64,000 bases of DNA from Pseudomonadota bacterium. GTDB lineage: Bacteria > Pseudomonadota > Gammaproteobacteria > JAADHS01. Shown one piece after another: positions 1 to 9,125 of this stretch. Where the stretch lies: the NCBI GenBank assembly GCA_021821045.1, contig JAKACW010000006.1, forward strand, positions 1-64,000, given 5' to 3'. The position numbers and the translations under genes are program-made. The notes beneath the pieces are model-generated. The model ran no database searches, was not told the origin of the DNA, and was given only the letters and a program-made list of their open reading frames with translations. Each line of letters begins with the position of its first letter. Within the stretch, counting starts at the first letter, position 1.

Positions 1-639
1 CGATCTCGCCAGAATCTCTGGCGGGATCTCCAGCAAGCTCATCAGTTTGGAGAGCCACCCTTTTTGCTTGCCGGTCTGTTCGAGAATCGCGTTGCGATCC
101 GCAAACAGACCTTTATCGAGCCACAACTGGTAACGCCGCGCGCTCTCGATCGGTGATAGCCCTTCCCGCTCGGCGTTCTCCCGATCCATCTCGAGGACGA
201 GTCGTTGATCGTCGAGGTGCTCGACCAAACACTTCACGGGGATGCCCAACTCCTGGCAGGCGCGATGGCGGCGATGACCGGCAATGATCTCGTAGCGGTT
301 GCCGGTGTGAAGCGAGACCATCGGACGCACTTTGATCGGCGTGTCCTGGCCGAAACGCTCGATACTGGCCTTGATGGTTTGATACATCGCGTCGTGAAAG
401 CCCGCTTCGCTGCGGTCTTTGTACTGGGTCGCACAGATCAATTGCGGATCGATCTCCACCACATGCGGCGCTTTCTCGATGAGCGCGATCTTGCGCTCCA
501 AGGTCGCGATTTTTTCGGCGCTGTCGCCCTCTTCCACCGCCGGCTTGGGTTTGCGTGGTTCCGGTTTTTTCGGGCTGCGCTCCGGCGTCGCCATGCCCCG
601 GTTCGTCAGTAAATTATCGAACAAGCTTTTCTCGGCCAT
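1..639 (-). CDS. parB: ParB-family partition protein (C-terminus runs off the window)
   Basis: Minus-strand reading from the ATG at 639 gives MAEKSLFDNLLTNRG...VVEIDPQLICATQYKDR...RYEIIAGHRRHRACQELGIPVKCLVEHLDDQRLVLEMDRENAEREGLSPIESARRY, typical ParB motifs (GHRR.RA, ENAERE.LSPIE.A). Lies directly downstream of parA. Confidence 0.9.
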   Translation of the reverse strand, partial: MAEKSLFDNLLTNRGMATPERSPKKPEPRKPKPAVEEGDSAEKIATLERKIALIEKAPHVVEIDPQLICATQYKDRSEAGFHDAMYQTIKASIERFGQDTPIKVRPMVSLHTGNRYEIIAGHRRHRACQELGIPVKCLVEHLDDQRLVLEMDRENAEREGLSPIESARRYQLWLDKGLFADRNAILEQTGKQKGWLSKLMSLLEIPPEILARS

Positions 640-643
640 GGCA

Positions 644-1849
644 TTACGCTCCTTTCCTTAGGGGTTCCTGCTCGGTCAACGACAGATCTTCCAACCATAA
701 CGTGCGGATGTTGGTGAGGATCTCCTCGCACACGCCGGTGATGAGATCCAGCGCGCGGCGGTACGTCTCCTTCGACCCCCGCGGCTTGTCGATCTCAAAC
801 ACCGTTTTACGGTCATTGGCGCTCTTTTGCACCTCGGCGGTTTGCATGAGTTGATGCACCAACACGTGCTCGCGATAGATGGCGCGAATAACTTGCGCCG
901 CCCGCAGATGCTCGGGGCCCCCGTCATTGCGCGTGACCAACACATTAAACCGGCGCAGGTTCATCTGCGCCTCCATCTGGCGAAGACTGTCCGCCAGCTG
1001 CGCCAGCACCCGGCAATAGTTAATCGAACTGGAGATATCGAACATGCTGGGGGCCATGGGCACGATCAGATAATGCGCGGCGAATACGGCGTTGAAGTTC
1101 AGAATCCCCATCGATGGCGGTGTGTCGATGACGATGACGTCATAGAGCCGTTCGATCCGTGCCAGTGCACTGTCCAAGCGTGCCCAATTGGGGCCTAACA
1201 CGTCGTCCCGCCCGCCTCCGGCCAACCCGAAATCGACGTTTTGCAGCAGCAGCTGGGATGGCACCAGATCGAGCCCGTCCCAATAGGTTGGGCGAATTAC
1301 CTCAGAGATATGATCCGGGTCTTCCATCAGCGCGCGCCGTAGCGTGTGCTCATCCTCGATATCCAAATCCGGAATGTACCCAAACACCGAGGTCGTGCTG
1401 GCTTGCGGATCCAGATCCACCAACAACACGCGGTAGCCGGTTAAGGCGCAATACTGGGCAAAATGGACCGAGGTCGTGCTCTTGCCGACCCCGCCTTTTT
1501 GGTTGGAAAACACCACCCGCACCGCGCCCGTCGCATCGTTCGGCCGCGTGCCCAAGGCATCGCGGTAGTGATTCACGTCGCGCAGATCGTAAGCGCGCCG
1601 TTTGACGGTCTTCGGGCCGCCCCGCCCTTGTTGCACGATCTCTTTGGACTCCGGCGCCTGCACGCGTCCCGCTTTTTCCATATTGCGAATATGATTCGCG
1701 GTACAGCCCACCAGCTTGGCCATGCGCTCGACACCAAACGGCGGCAACGCTTTCTCGCCGCGATTATCGAGTTGTCGAATCTGCTCTTGGGTTTGCGTGC
1801 CGGATTCGGCGAGTGCGTCGAAGAAGGTCTCGACATCCAGTCGGCTCAT
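644..1849 (-). CDS. parA: ParA-family ATPase with N-terminal HTH (type Ia / RepA-like partition)
   Basis: FSNQKGGVGKSTTSVHFAQ deviant Walker A, VLLVDLDPQAS, VIVIDTPPSMG; N-terminal helical DNA-binding-like region. Start MSRLDVETF at 1849 preceded by AAGGAGG. Confidence 0.93.
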   Translation of the reverse strand: MSRLDVETFFDALAESGTQTQEQIRQLDNRGEKALPPFGVERMAKLVGCTANHIRNMEKAGRVQAPESKEIVQQGRGGPKTVKRRAYDLRDVNHYRDALGTRPNDATGAVRVVFSNQKGGVGKSTTSVHFAQYCALTGYRVLLVDLDPQASTTSVFGYIPDLDIEDEHTLRRALMEDPDHISEVIRPTYWDGLDLVPSQLLLQNVDFGLAGGGRDDVLGPNWARLDSALARIERLYDVIVIDTPPSMGILNFNAVFAAHYLIVPMAPSMFDISSSINYCRVLAQLADSLRQMEAQMNLRRFNVLVTRNDGGPEHLRAAQVIRAIYREHVLVHQLMQTAEVQKSANDRKTVFEIDKPRGSKETYRRALDLITGVCEEILTNIRTLWLEDLSLTEQEPLRKGA

Positions 1850-2058
1850 TCCATTGCCTCCTTGTTGATCCATTGCGCATTTGCTACGGTGTTCGCATCT
1901 AATTTCGTCATTCAGGGAAAACGCGCGAACACCTTGCACCTGCTTTCGATTTATCCTATGCTCCAAGCGGGTGTAGAGCAAGTATTGTTCGCATGATTTT
2001 TACAAAATCGCATTCGAAACGCTAACGATGGCCTCGGTTCAACAGGAAAGAGAACGAC

Positions 2059-2979
2059 GTGACCAACGCAACGCGTGCCGACAACGGGACGCTTGAGAAC
2101 AAGCTGCAGCAATTGCGCGCGTCGATGGACAAACGACGTGCTGACAAGTCGCCGGCTGAAAAGTCACCGCCCGAAGAGGCCCAACCCGTCGCCGCCACGC
2201 CGGCACCGATTCTAAATTCCCAGGTCGTTAATTTACCCGGCTGGAGTGAGCACAAACGGGCCATGGCCAATGAGCTGGTGCGCTCGGCCTTGTTTCGTCC
2301 CGAGTCGCGGAAGAAGCGGGCATACCTCGAAGACACCGAGATCTATTGCTACGGTGACAAAGCCAATATCACGTACACCGGACAAGAGCTACGCACCGAC
2401 GATGAGGATCTGTTCTGTCAGATCTTGCACCTCGCGCGTAGCGTGCCGTTGGGCCAACCGATCTCGTTTACGGCGTTACAGATTCTGCGGGCCCTCGATT
2501 GGGATACCAACGCGAGAGGGTACAACCGGCTGCATCAAGCGCTCAAACGCCTGACCGCGACCAGTCTCAATTTTGCATCCACCGATCGCGGCTACAGCGG
2601 CTCATTGATTGCCGAGTTCGAATGGCGGCGCAGGGCAGGGGTGCGCGCCAAATCCGAATACCGCATCAAGCTCTGGCTCCATCCGCGGATTCGTGTTTTT
2701 TTCCACGGCTACCATTACACGCTCATCAATTGGCAAATCCGCAAGCAGCTCAAGCCGCTGGCCAAGAAGCTGCACAGTTTCTACGCCAGTCACCGCCATC
2801 CGTATCCGGTCAAGATCGAGACGCTGTACAAAATCAGCGGATCGAACACCAGTGATCCGTATCGGTTTAAGCAAATGCTCAAAGAAGCGTTGACGCAGCT
2901 GCAAGAGTCCGCGTTCCTCGAGTCGTTCGAATTCGCCGACGACAAAGTCGTCGTCAAACGCGAATTCGCCAAAGACTAA
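2059..2979 (+). CDS. trfA: TrfA-like plasmid replication initiator
   Basis: ANELVRSALF, GQELRTDDEDLFCQILHLAR, RLTATSLNF resemble the TrfA family; followed immediately by an iteron array and AT-rich region. Confidence 0.8.
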   Translation: MTNATRADNGTLENKLQQLRASMDKRRADKSPAEKSPPEEAQPVAATPAPILNSQVVNLPGWSEHKRAMANELVRSALFRPESRKKRAYLEDTEIYCYGDKANITYTGQELRTDDEDLFCQILHLARSVPLGQPISFTALQILRALDWDTNARGYNRLHQALKRLTATSLNFASTDRGYSGSLIAEFEWRRRAGVRAKSEYRIKLWLHPRIRVFFHGYHYTLINWQIRKQLKPLAKKLHSFYASHRHPYPVKIETLYKISGSNTSDPYRFKQMLKEALTQLQESAFLESFEFADDKVVVKREFAKD

Positions 2980-3003
2980 TCCACCAGTTTGCCTTGTTGG
3001 TTT

Positions 3004-3033
3004 GCACAAAGTTTCCCGCGGGAAACTTTGTGC
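3004..3033. repeat. 30-bp perfect palindrome GCACAAAGTTTCCCGCGGGAAACTTTGTGC (candidate parS or terminator)
   Basis: Read directly; inner 16 bp GTTTCCCGCGGGAAAC (3011-3026). Confidence 0.85.
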
Positions 3034-3068
3034 TGTCGTCGCGTGTGGGGGAGGGCGGGCTTTCACGG

Positions 3069-3414
3069 TTCGTGCGTGAAAGTAGATGTCGCGAGCGACC
3101 TTTTGGCACGGGGTCACCGCAGTAACCTGGCGACATTGGCGCATTCGTGCTGATGAGTAGAATGGGGGAAAGCAATTCGTGCGCAGAAGTAGATCCGCGT
3201 TTCCATCTCGGGTGTCGCGGGAAAGCGCTTCAACGGTTTGGGATTCGTGCGTGAAAGTAGATGGTCATCTGAAATTCGTGCACATAAGTAGATCGAATCG
3301 GCAACGCCATTCGTGCCTGTGAGTAGGCGAGACGTGTTTGAGAGTAGGGCGGTTCGGGATTTAAAGTAGAACGAACGTGCATAAAAGTTGCCGAACACGT
3401 GCGCTTGAGTAGGC
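3069..3414 (+). repeat. Iteron array (about 10 copies of TTCGTGCnnnnnAGTAGAT-like 19-mers), candidate oriV
   Basis: Units starting at 3069, 3144, 3176, 3244, 3275, 3310, 3331, 3353, 3374, 3396; the 3069 and 3244 copies are identical (TTCGTGCGTGAAAGTAGAT). Confidence 0.85.
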
Positions 3415-3439
3415 GCGTTGATCGGGAAATCTCGTTTTT

Positions 3440-3540
3440 TCAGAATGTTAGGGTCGCGTTTCGCGCCCGCTAATCTTTTTTAATCTTTCTTTTAATTCTT
3501 ACTTTAATCAAACCTCCTTTTACTTTTTCTTCCTTCAAAA
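3440..3540. other. AT-rich tract next to iterons (candidate DNA unwinding element)
   Basis: gctaatcttttttaatctttcttttaattcttactttaatcaaacctccttttactttttc, markedly AT-rich relative to flanks. Confidence 0.5.
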
Positions 3541-3666
3541 GACTTGGAGGGCGAAGCCTGCGTGAACGTCGATCTTCTCGATGATTACATCACATATGAT
3601 GAACCATCCCCATATTTAAATCTTTTTCATTGAAAAAACATCACTAACGGCGTATATTCCTCGAAT

Positions 3667-3993
3667 ATGAGGATTCCACATCAAGACGCTGATCACCGGG
3701 CCATCCCGAACTGGCAGCGCTGGGAGCGGGGCACCCGGTATTACTTGATTGGGTTGCATCAAGATCTGTGGGGCGAGTGGGTCGTCACGCGCGTGTGGGG
3801 ACGCATCGGCTCGGCACTGGGTCGCGTCGTGCACGCGCCGCAACCGGACCGCGGAGCAGGGGAGGGCGCGGTACACGCCTTGTGTCATCAACGCCAACAA
3901 CGCGGTTATCACCGCGTCGCTTACGCAACGCCATCGCACGACTGCGTCGCGCAAGCAATCACGCAGGCGAACGCATACCGGATGCGTGATTAG
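3667..3993 (+). CDS. Small WGR-domain protein
   Basis: RWERGTRYYLIGLHQDLWGEWVVTRVWGRIGS...: W-G-R motif in WGR-domain context. Confidence 0.65.
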   Translation: MRIPHQDADHRAIPNWQRWERGTRYYLIGLHQDLWGEWVVTRVWGRIGSALGRVVHAPQPDRGAGEGAVHALCHQRQQRGYHRVAYATPSHDCVAQAITQANAYRMRD

Positions 3994-4570
3994 ACTCTTC
4001 GAAGAAACGCACGCCCTATCGGGCCGCTTTCGCGGTGCGTAACACGCGGGTGCCCACGACAAATGCCGTGTGCCGGGGAAAAGAACGGGAAAGATCACTA
4101 CGTTATTCTTTCCCTTCATTCTTTCCCTCCGACCCGCGCGGGAGCAGGGCGGGAACTCGGGCCCCACCCACGCGTTGCACGCCGCGTTCGCGGTGGGCGG
4201 GGCGCCTCGGCTTCTGGCCGCTTGACTCACTCTCGTTCCCCAAGCGACCGCCGAGGCCCTCGTTCCCCCGTCGCCCTTGCGTTCTTTTCTTTGTTGTTTA
4301 GCGATTCCATTGTCACGTCCTTTCATTGACTTAGCGTTTTGATTCGGGAGGGCGACGGGACCCGCTGCGGTGGGCGCACGCCGTGCACCGATTTATTTTT
4401 TGATGCGCTCTGGGTTCCACCGCCGCGCGGCATCCGTTGGATCGCGTCGCGCCATGCTTTCCCGGGAAAGACATTGAGTTTCCCACTCTTTCGCACTTTT
4501 GTACTTTTGCTGTTTTGCAAAGGGCGGGGAGGGTGGTAAGGTGATTTTCGCGTCACAGCAGGAGGGGAAG

Positions 4571-5188
4571 GTGTCAGCGCGAACGCGACGCGGGCGCCCG
4601 TCCACGATCACGGGACGGGCAGTGCGCCTGACGGCGACGGATCGCGCGGCATTAACGGATTTAGCGCGCGTGAATGTGATGACCGAGTCGGACTTGGCGT
4701 GGCATTACCGCGATCGTCAGGATCACGGTGCACGCGCCCTGGATCGGTTGGTGCGCGGCGGACAGTTAACACGCCTGCACTGGATACAACCGGGAGTCGG
4801 ACACACCGTGGTGTTTGCGTTCGCGGATAGCGCCGTGGCCGGCGCATGGGGCGGGACACTCGCGGCGACCGGACGTCGTTGCAGTGTGCAGCACGAAGTG
4901 TTGGTCTCGCGCCTGTACTGTTGGTTGGGTCGGCCGCCGGATTTTCGCTTACCGCGGGCTTATTCGACGGCGGATCTTTCGGCGTGCGGCGGGGTGCGCC
5001 CCGACGCGATGTATACCGGCGTCGATGGACAAACCGTGTTCGTCGAGGCCGATGGCGGGCAGTACACCCGGTCGCAGGTGTTGCACAAGTTGCGGCGCTG
5101 GGCGGGGAGGGTGCAAGTGTGGGGGCAACCGCAGCAGGCACATTGTGTGATTCCGACACGCCCGGGGATCACGGTGGTGCGTTTTTGA
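4571..5188 (+). CDS. Replic_Relax-like protein (winged helix + PD-(D/E)XK-like C-terminus)
   Basis: GTG start after AGGAGGGG; N-terminal LTATDRAALTDLARVNVMTESDLA, C-terminal RPDAMYTGVDGQTVFVEADGGQYTRSQVLHKLRRW. Confidence 0.5.
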   Translation: MSARTRRGRPSTITGRAVRLTATDRAALTDLARVNVMTESDLAWHYRDRQDHGARALDRLVRGGQLTRLHWIQPGVGHTVVFAFADSAVAGAWGGTLAATGRRCSVQHEVLVSRLYCWLGRPPDFRLPRAYSTADLSACGGVRPDAMYTGVDGQTVFVEADGGQYTRSQVLHKLRRWAGRVQVWGQPQQAHCVIPTRPGITVVRF

Positions 5189-5314
5189 TCGGCGGTGACT
5201 GCCGGTCACGCCGCGCCCGGAACGAGAACACTTAAATAACAGGGACACGCGTCGCCGGATCGCGGCGCGAAGGACGGTCAGCAGGGAACGCCGGCCAATC
5301 GAGAGGAAGGGAAA

Positions 5315-5965
5315 ATGGGATTTCTCGAAGAGCTGCAACGGCGCCGCCAGGCGCACGACACCACTGTGACTCCGCTGACGCCGGCGACCGAGCCGGTCGT
5401 CACGCCGGCAGCGGCCTCGATGCCGACCTCGACATCGGCTGCGCCGAAACCCTCGGCCGGACCGGCGCGTAACGTCACCAGTTTATTGGACGAGTTTCTG
5501 CGGTTGAGCGAACAACAACCCGGCAACCCCTTGGCCGAAGCGACGCTGGTGCGCACCTTGCGCGATACCACCGGCTGGTCGCAAACGCGCTTGGCCGATG
5601 CGTTGGGGCGCAGCGAAAGTTACGTGTCGAAAAAACTCAAACTCGTCAGTGCCCCGGATAACGTGCGCGCGCGGATCGCCAGCGGCGATCTGTCCGAAAA
5701 AGCGTTTATCGAAGGGCGGGTGCACGATCAAGGCGCGGTGGTCTCGCGCACGCGCCAGGCGCGGGTCGGCTTGACCTATGAGGCGGCGCTGGCACTGGCC
5801 CGCGTGTGTCAGCAGTTGGCTGCGCAACAGGGCTTGGCGCCCATTCACTTAGGCAAGCATCCCACCCGGCGCGAAGTGATGGCCATTCTCGAACACCGCA
5901 GCGAAGAGCTGGCCGAGGTGTACAAAAAGACACCGCATGCAACCGCTGCTGAGTCATCTCGATAA
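5315..5965 (+). CDS. ParB/KorB-type HTH protein lacking the ParB N-terminal nucleotide-binding domain
   Basis: LVRTLRDTTGWSQTRLADALGRSESYVSKKLKLVSAPDNVRARIASGDLSEKAFIEGR resembles the ParB/KorB HTH segment. Confidence 0.65.
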   Translation: MGFLEELQRRRQAHDTTVTPLTPATEPVVTPAAASMPTSTSAAPKPSAGPARNVTSLLDEFLRLSEQQPGNPLAEATLVRTLRDTTGWSQTRLADALGRSESYVSKKLKLVSAPDNVRARIASGDLSEKAFIEGRVHDQGAVVSRTRQARVGLTYEAALALARVCQQLAAQQGLAPIHLGKHPTRREVMAILEHRSEELAEVYKKTPHATAAESSR

Positions 5966-6593
5966 CACGGCGTGGACGGTGTTGCGCACCTTGGCCCGCT
6001 TGGAGTTCGCCACCATCGCGCAGGTCGTCGGTGCCTGCGGCACGGTGAACCCCACGACGGTGCGACGTCGGTTGCGCGGGCTGGCGTCGGCGGGGTTGGT
6101 TGCCGTCGAACGGGTCGTTCGTCCGGCTATCGTGTCGTTGACTCGGCGCGGTGCGCGGTTGCTCGAGGTGCCGCCGTTGCGGCTGCGCAGTTGGGCGGTG
6201 ATGCGCCGGTGTGTGCAGCGCAACGAAGCCGAACAAGTGTTGCGCCCAATCGTCGGGCCGTTTTGTGTGCAACCGCGTCGCACCGTCTGGCGCTGGGGCT
6301 TGTGCCCGGCGGTGGGCGAGTACGGCGTGGTGACCGAGGCGGGGCAGCGGGCGCTGTTGTTCGTCGATGGTGGCATGAGTCCGCCGGCCCGGGTGCAACA
6401 CGCGTGGACCCGGCCGCACCGCCCGCCGCAGCGATTTTGGTCGGGCCCGCTGGGGCAGCGGTGGTCGACGGTCGTCGAGCAGGGCTGGGTGGTGACCGGC
6501 GATGCGGGGCATGCCGCGCGACTGCGCGGCCGTCTCGCGGGACTGCCGCTGCAGGTGGTGGTTGTTCCGCCCTTATGGAACAACACCTTATGA
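5937..6593 (+). CDS. Winged-helix replic_Relax-like protein
   Basis: LDNTAWTVLRTLARLEFATIAQVVGACGTVNPTTVRRRLRGLASAGLVAVER, wHTH; overlaps neighbours as in an operon. Confidence 0.45.
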   Translation: MQPLLSHLDNTAWTVLRTLARLEFATIAQVVGACGTVNPTTVRRRLRGLASAGLVAVERVVRPAIVSLTRRGARLLEVPPLRLRSWAVMRRCVQRNEAEQVLRPIVGPFCVQPRRTVWRWGLCPAVGEYGVVTEAGQRALLFVDGGMSPPARVQHAWTRPHRPPQRFWSGPLGQRWSTVVEQGWVVTGDAGHAARLRGRLAGLPLQVVVVPPLWNNTL

Positions 6594-8167
6594 AAGGCGT
6601 GGCGGCGGTTTTCGGGATCGTGGTGGGGCTGGATGCGGTGGTGGTGCTGTGGTGGGTCACCCCGGCCGGCGGCGTGGCGCTACTCATTATATATAGCGCC
6701 GCGGCCGCGGGCGTTTTAATCCGTCGTTGGTCAATGTGTTTACACGCGCCGCGCGGGTGGTCGCTCGGTCGGGGCGTGGAGCTGAGCGATCCGGATCGGC
6801 CGCAACGGGTGCGTGACGCGATGGTCAGCGACGCGGTGCTCAAACTCGGCGTGCTCGCGGTGGGCAATCCCGGCGCGGGCAAAACCGAGAGTGTGGCGCT
6901 GGGGTTGTTGGACAGTTTCGCGAGTGCACGTCCGGAAGGCGGTTGGGCCTACTTCGAAGGCAAGGGCGATACCGACATCTACAAAAAAGCGGTGGCGATG
7001 GGCGCGCGCATCGATCACTTTTTTTCCACCGAGTGGCCGGGTTCGGACAGCGTGAATCTGATGGAAGGGGCGGGCGCCGATGTGGTCGATCGGCTCACGC
7101 GCATGTTGATCGGCAAAAGCACCGCCACCGATTATTACGCCGATCTGCAACGGGCGATGTTGCATCGCGTGGTGCCGGTGTTGTGCGCCTTGCCGGTGCC
7201 GGTGTGTTTGCGCGACTTGTATGTGGTGTTGACGGACGACGGCGCCGCGCACGAAACGTTGCGCCTGGCGCGCGAGGCCGGCGTCGATGCGACCGCGGTG
7301 GCGTTGTGGACGCAGACGCTGGCGCGTCCACGTGAGCAACGGGTCAGTGAACTGGCGGGGCTGCTCAATCGGTTATTCCTGTTCGTCAACGGCCCGCTCG
7401 CGCCGCGGCTCAATGCATACGCCCCGACGTTATGCGTGGCGCACGCCGTGGCGGCGGGACGGACGGTGTATTTTCATTTGCCGTTGACGGAGGTGGCGCG
7501 CGATGTGGCCGTCGCCCTGGTGGAAATGTTCGGCGTGCAGGCCCGGCACCGCCAGTTGAGCGAGACGGACGCGCCGCTGTATCCGCTGGTGTTCGATGAC
7601 TGGGGGCGGTTTTTTCACGATCACTTCGGCCCGTTCTCGGCGCGTTGCCGCTCGGCCAACATGCCGCTGATGTTTTGTTTTCAGTCGCGGGCGCAACTCG
7701 ATGCGGTCAGTCCCACCTTTGCCCAGGAACTCGACGACAACACCGCCACCAAGGTGATCCTGCGGGTGACCGGCGAGGCCACGGTGCAGTACGCGTTGCG
7801 GTTACTCGGTGAGAGCGAGCGGGCGGCGGTGGCGGTGAGTGATTACGGCGCGGGCGGCGCCACGCAATTGGCGATGCAACGGGAGCCGCGGTTGGTGGCG
7901 CAGCAGTTGCGCGAGCTGGCGCCCGGTGAAGCCTATGTGTCGACCTTGCTCGAAACCGAGCGTGGCCGTTGGCGCAATCCGTTATGGCGACTGCAACTCC
8001 CGTTGCCGCCGATGAGCGCGTGGCGTGACGTGCGGTTACCCGCGCAGACGCCGGCGGATCCCGGTGTCGGTTTGGGTCTGTGGTCACGCTATGTCGATCC
8101 GGAAACGGTGAAGGCCCTCAACGACACCTTGCTCGCGCAAGCGCGGGCCCATGAGGTGCGCGCATGA
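6575..8167 (+). CDS. VirD4/TraG-like type IV coupling protein
   Basis: Two N-terminal TM segments, Walker A VGNPGAGKTES, Walker B YPLVFDDWGRF; first gene of T4SS run. Confidence 0.75.
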   Translation: MEQHLMKGVAAVFGIVVGLDAVVVLWWVTPAGGVALLIIYSAAAAGVLIRRWSMCLHAPRGWSLGRGVELSDPDRPQRVRDAMVSDAVLKLGVLAVGNPGAGKTESVALGLLDSFASARPEGGWAYFEGKGDTDIYKKAVAMGARIDHFFSTEWPGSDSVNLMEGAGADVVDRLTRMLIGKSTATDYYADLQRAMLHRVVPVLCALPVPVCLRDLYVVLTDDGAAHETLRLAREAGVDATAVALWTQTLARPREQRVSELAGLLNRLFLFVNGPLAPRLNAYAPTLCVAHAVAAGRTVYFHLPLTEVARDVAVALVEMFGVQARHRQLSETDAPLYPLVFDDWGRFFHDHFGPFSARCRSANMPLMFCFQSRAQLDAVSPTFAQELDDNTATKVILRVTGEATVQYALRLLGESERAAVAVSDYGAGGATQLAMQREPRLVAQQLRELAPGEAYVSTLLETERGRWRNPLWRLQLPLPPMSAWRDVRLPAQTPADPGVGLGLWSRYVDPETVKALNDTLLAQARAHEVRA

Positions 8168-8538
8168 CGACGTGGTTACGGGTGTGGCCATTGTGTGTTG
8201 TGCCGGGCGTGGTGCTGATGTTGCTCGGCTGTTTGCCGCAGATCGCATGGGTCGACAAAAGTGTGGGCGGGGCGAGTGTGCGCGCCGCAACGGTCGAGGT
8301 CGCGTTGGTGTCGTGGTTGCCGTCGGCGCCGCGCGAGGAGTTTCAACGCTGGTATGCCGCCGCGCCGCCCGCAACCCACTATGCCGTGCATGCCTGGCTC
8401 GCTCTTAATCTGAACACGTTGCTGTTGCCGCTGACCTACGGACTGGCGCGGGCCTGCATTGCGAGCTCGGCGTGGTCGATGCGCACAGAGTGGGAACTCA
8501 AACGCGGCGCGTTGCGCCGTTCAACCAGGGAGCGGTAG
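8164..8538 (+). CDS. Small membrane protein in T4SS operon
   Basis: ATGA overlap with upstream T4CP; two hydrophobic segments. Confidence 0.55.
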   Translation: MTTWLRVWPLCVVPGVVLMLLGCLPQIAWVDKSVGGASVRAATVEVALVSWLPSAPREEFQRWYAAAPPATHYAVHAWLALNLNTLLLPLTYGLARACIASSAWSMRTEWELKRGALRRSTRER

Positions 8539-8541
8539 ACG

Positions 8542-8847
8542 ATGAAAGCAGGACGGGTGTGGGTGTTGCTGATGCTGTTGTGGGTGCCGGCGTGGAGTGG
8601 GGCGGCGGTGCAGTTGCCCAGTTACGCCACTGGCGCCGATGTCAAAACCGAAGCGCAAGCGGTGGGCCAGCGGGTCACCGAAACGGTGAGTCTGTTCGTC
8701 GGGATTCTCGGCATCATTGGCTTGCTCATCTCGGCGGGCTCGTTCGCGGTGGGCAACCAAAGTTTGGGACGCACGGCGGGGCTGGGGTCGGTGGGCGGTC
8801 TGACGCTGGCCGCGTTGGCCTTCGGCATCGCGCGCTTGTTTGCCTGA
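8542..8847 (+). CDS. VirB2/TrbC-like pilin candidate
   Basis: About 100 aa, signal peptide plus two TM segments, positioned before VirB3/VirB4-like genes. Confidence 0.5.
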   Translation: MKAGRVWVLLMLLWVPAWSGAAVQLPSYATGADVKTEAQAVGQRVTETVSLFVGILGIIGLLISAGSFAVGNQSLGRTAGLGSVGGLTLAALAFGIARLFA

Positions 8848-9125
8848 TGAGCGCGTTTAACGATCGCTTGCGGGTGAAGACGTTGCTCGGTTTGCCACTG
8901 GTGGCCGTCGCGGCGGGCGTGGCGGCGTTCGCCTTAACGGTGCTGATCTGGCTGTTGCCGTGGGGCGTGTTGAGCGTGGTCCTGCTGGTGGCCATCGCAG
9001 GGTGTGTCTTACTTGCCGCGGTCGCGTTGGCACTGGGTGAAGAGGGGCCGTTGTTGCCGGTTCGCATCGCGGACGCGCGTGAGCGACGGCGCCGCGCGCA
9101 AGCACGCAAAGGATGGGACACATGA
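8847..9125 (+). CDS. VirB3-like protein
   Basis: 93-codon ORF with paired TM segments immediately upstream of VirB4-like gene; ATGA overlaps both sides. Confidence 0.5.
   Translation: MSAFNDRLRVKTLLGLPLVAVAAGVAAFALTVLIWLLPWGVLSVVLLVAIAGCVLLAAVALALGEEGPLLPVRIADARERRRRAQARKGWDT

Noticed and set aside
3069-3414. CRISPR array interpretation of the regularly spaced repeats
   Set aside because: Units are 19-bp and degenerate with 2-3 bp gaps at the phased end, no spacers of uniform length, no cas genes; fits iterons beside trfA.
3616-4326. 236-aa minus-strand ORF opposite the WGR gene
   Set aside because: Composition is low-complexity Arg/Pro/Ala, no recognisable motif, overlaps a better plus-strand WGR candidate.
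5972-6574. N-terminal extension of the T4CP ORF (ORF track starts at 5972)
   Set aside because: Extension overlaps a coherent wHTH gene in another frame and is Arg/Gly-rich; hydrophobic T4CP start at 6575 is more plausible.
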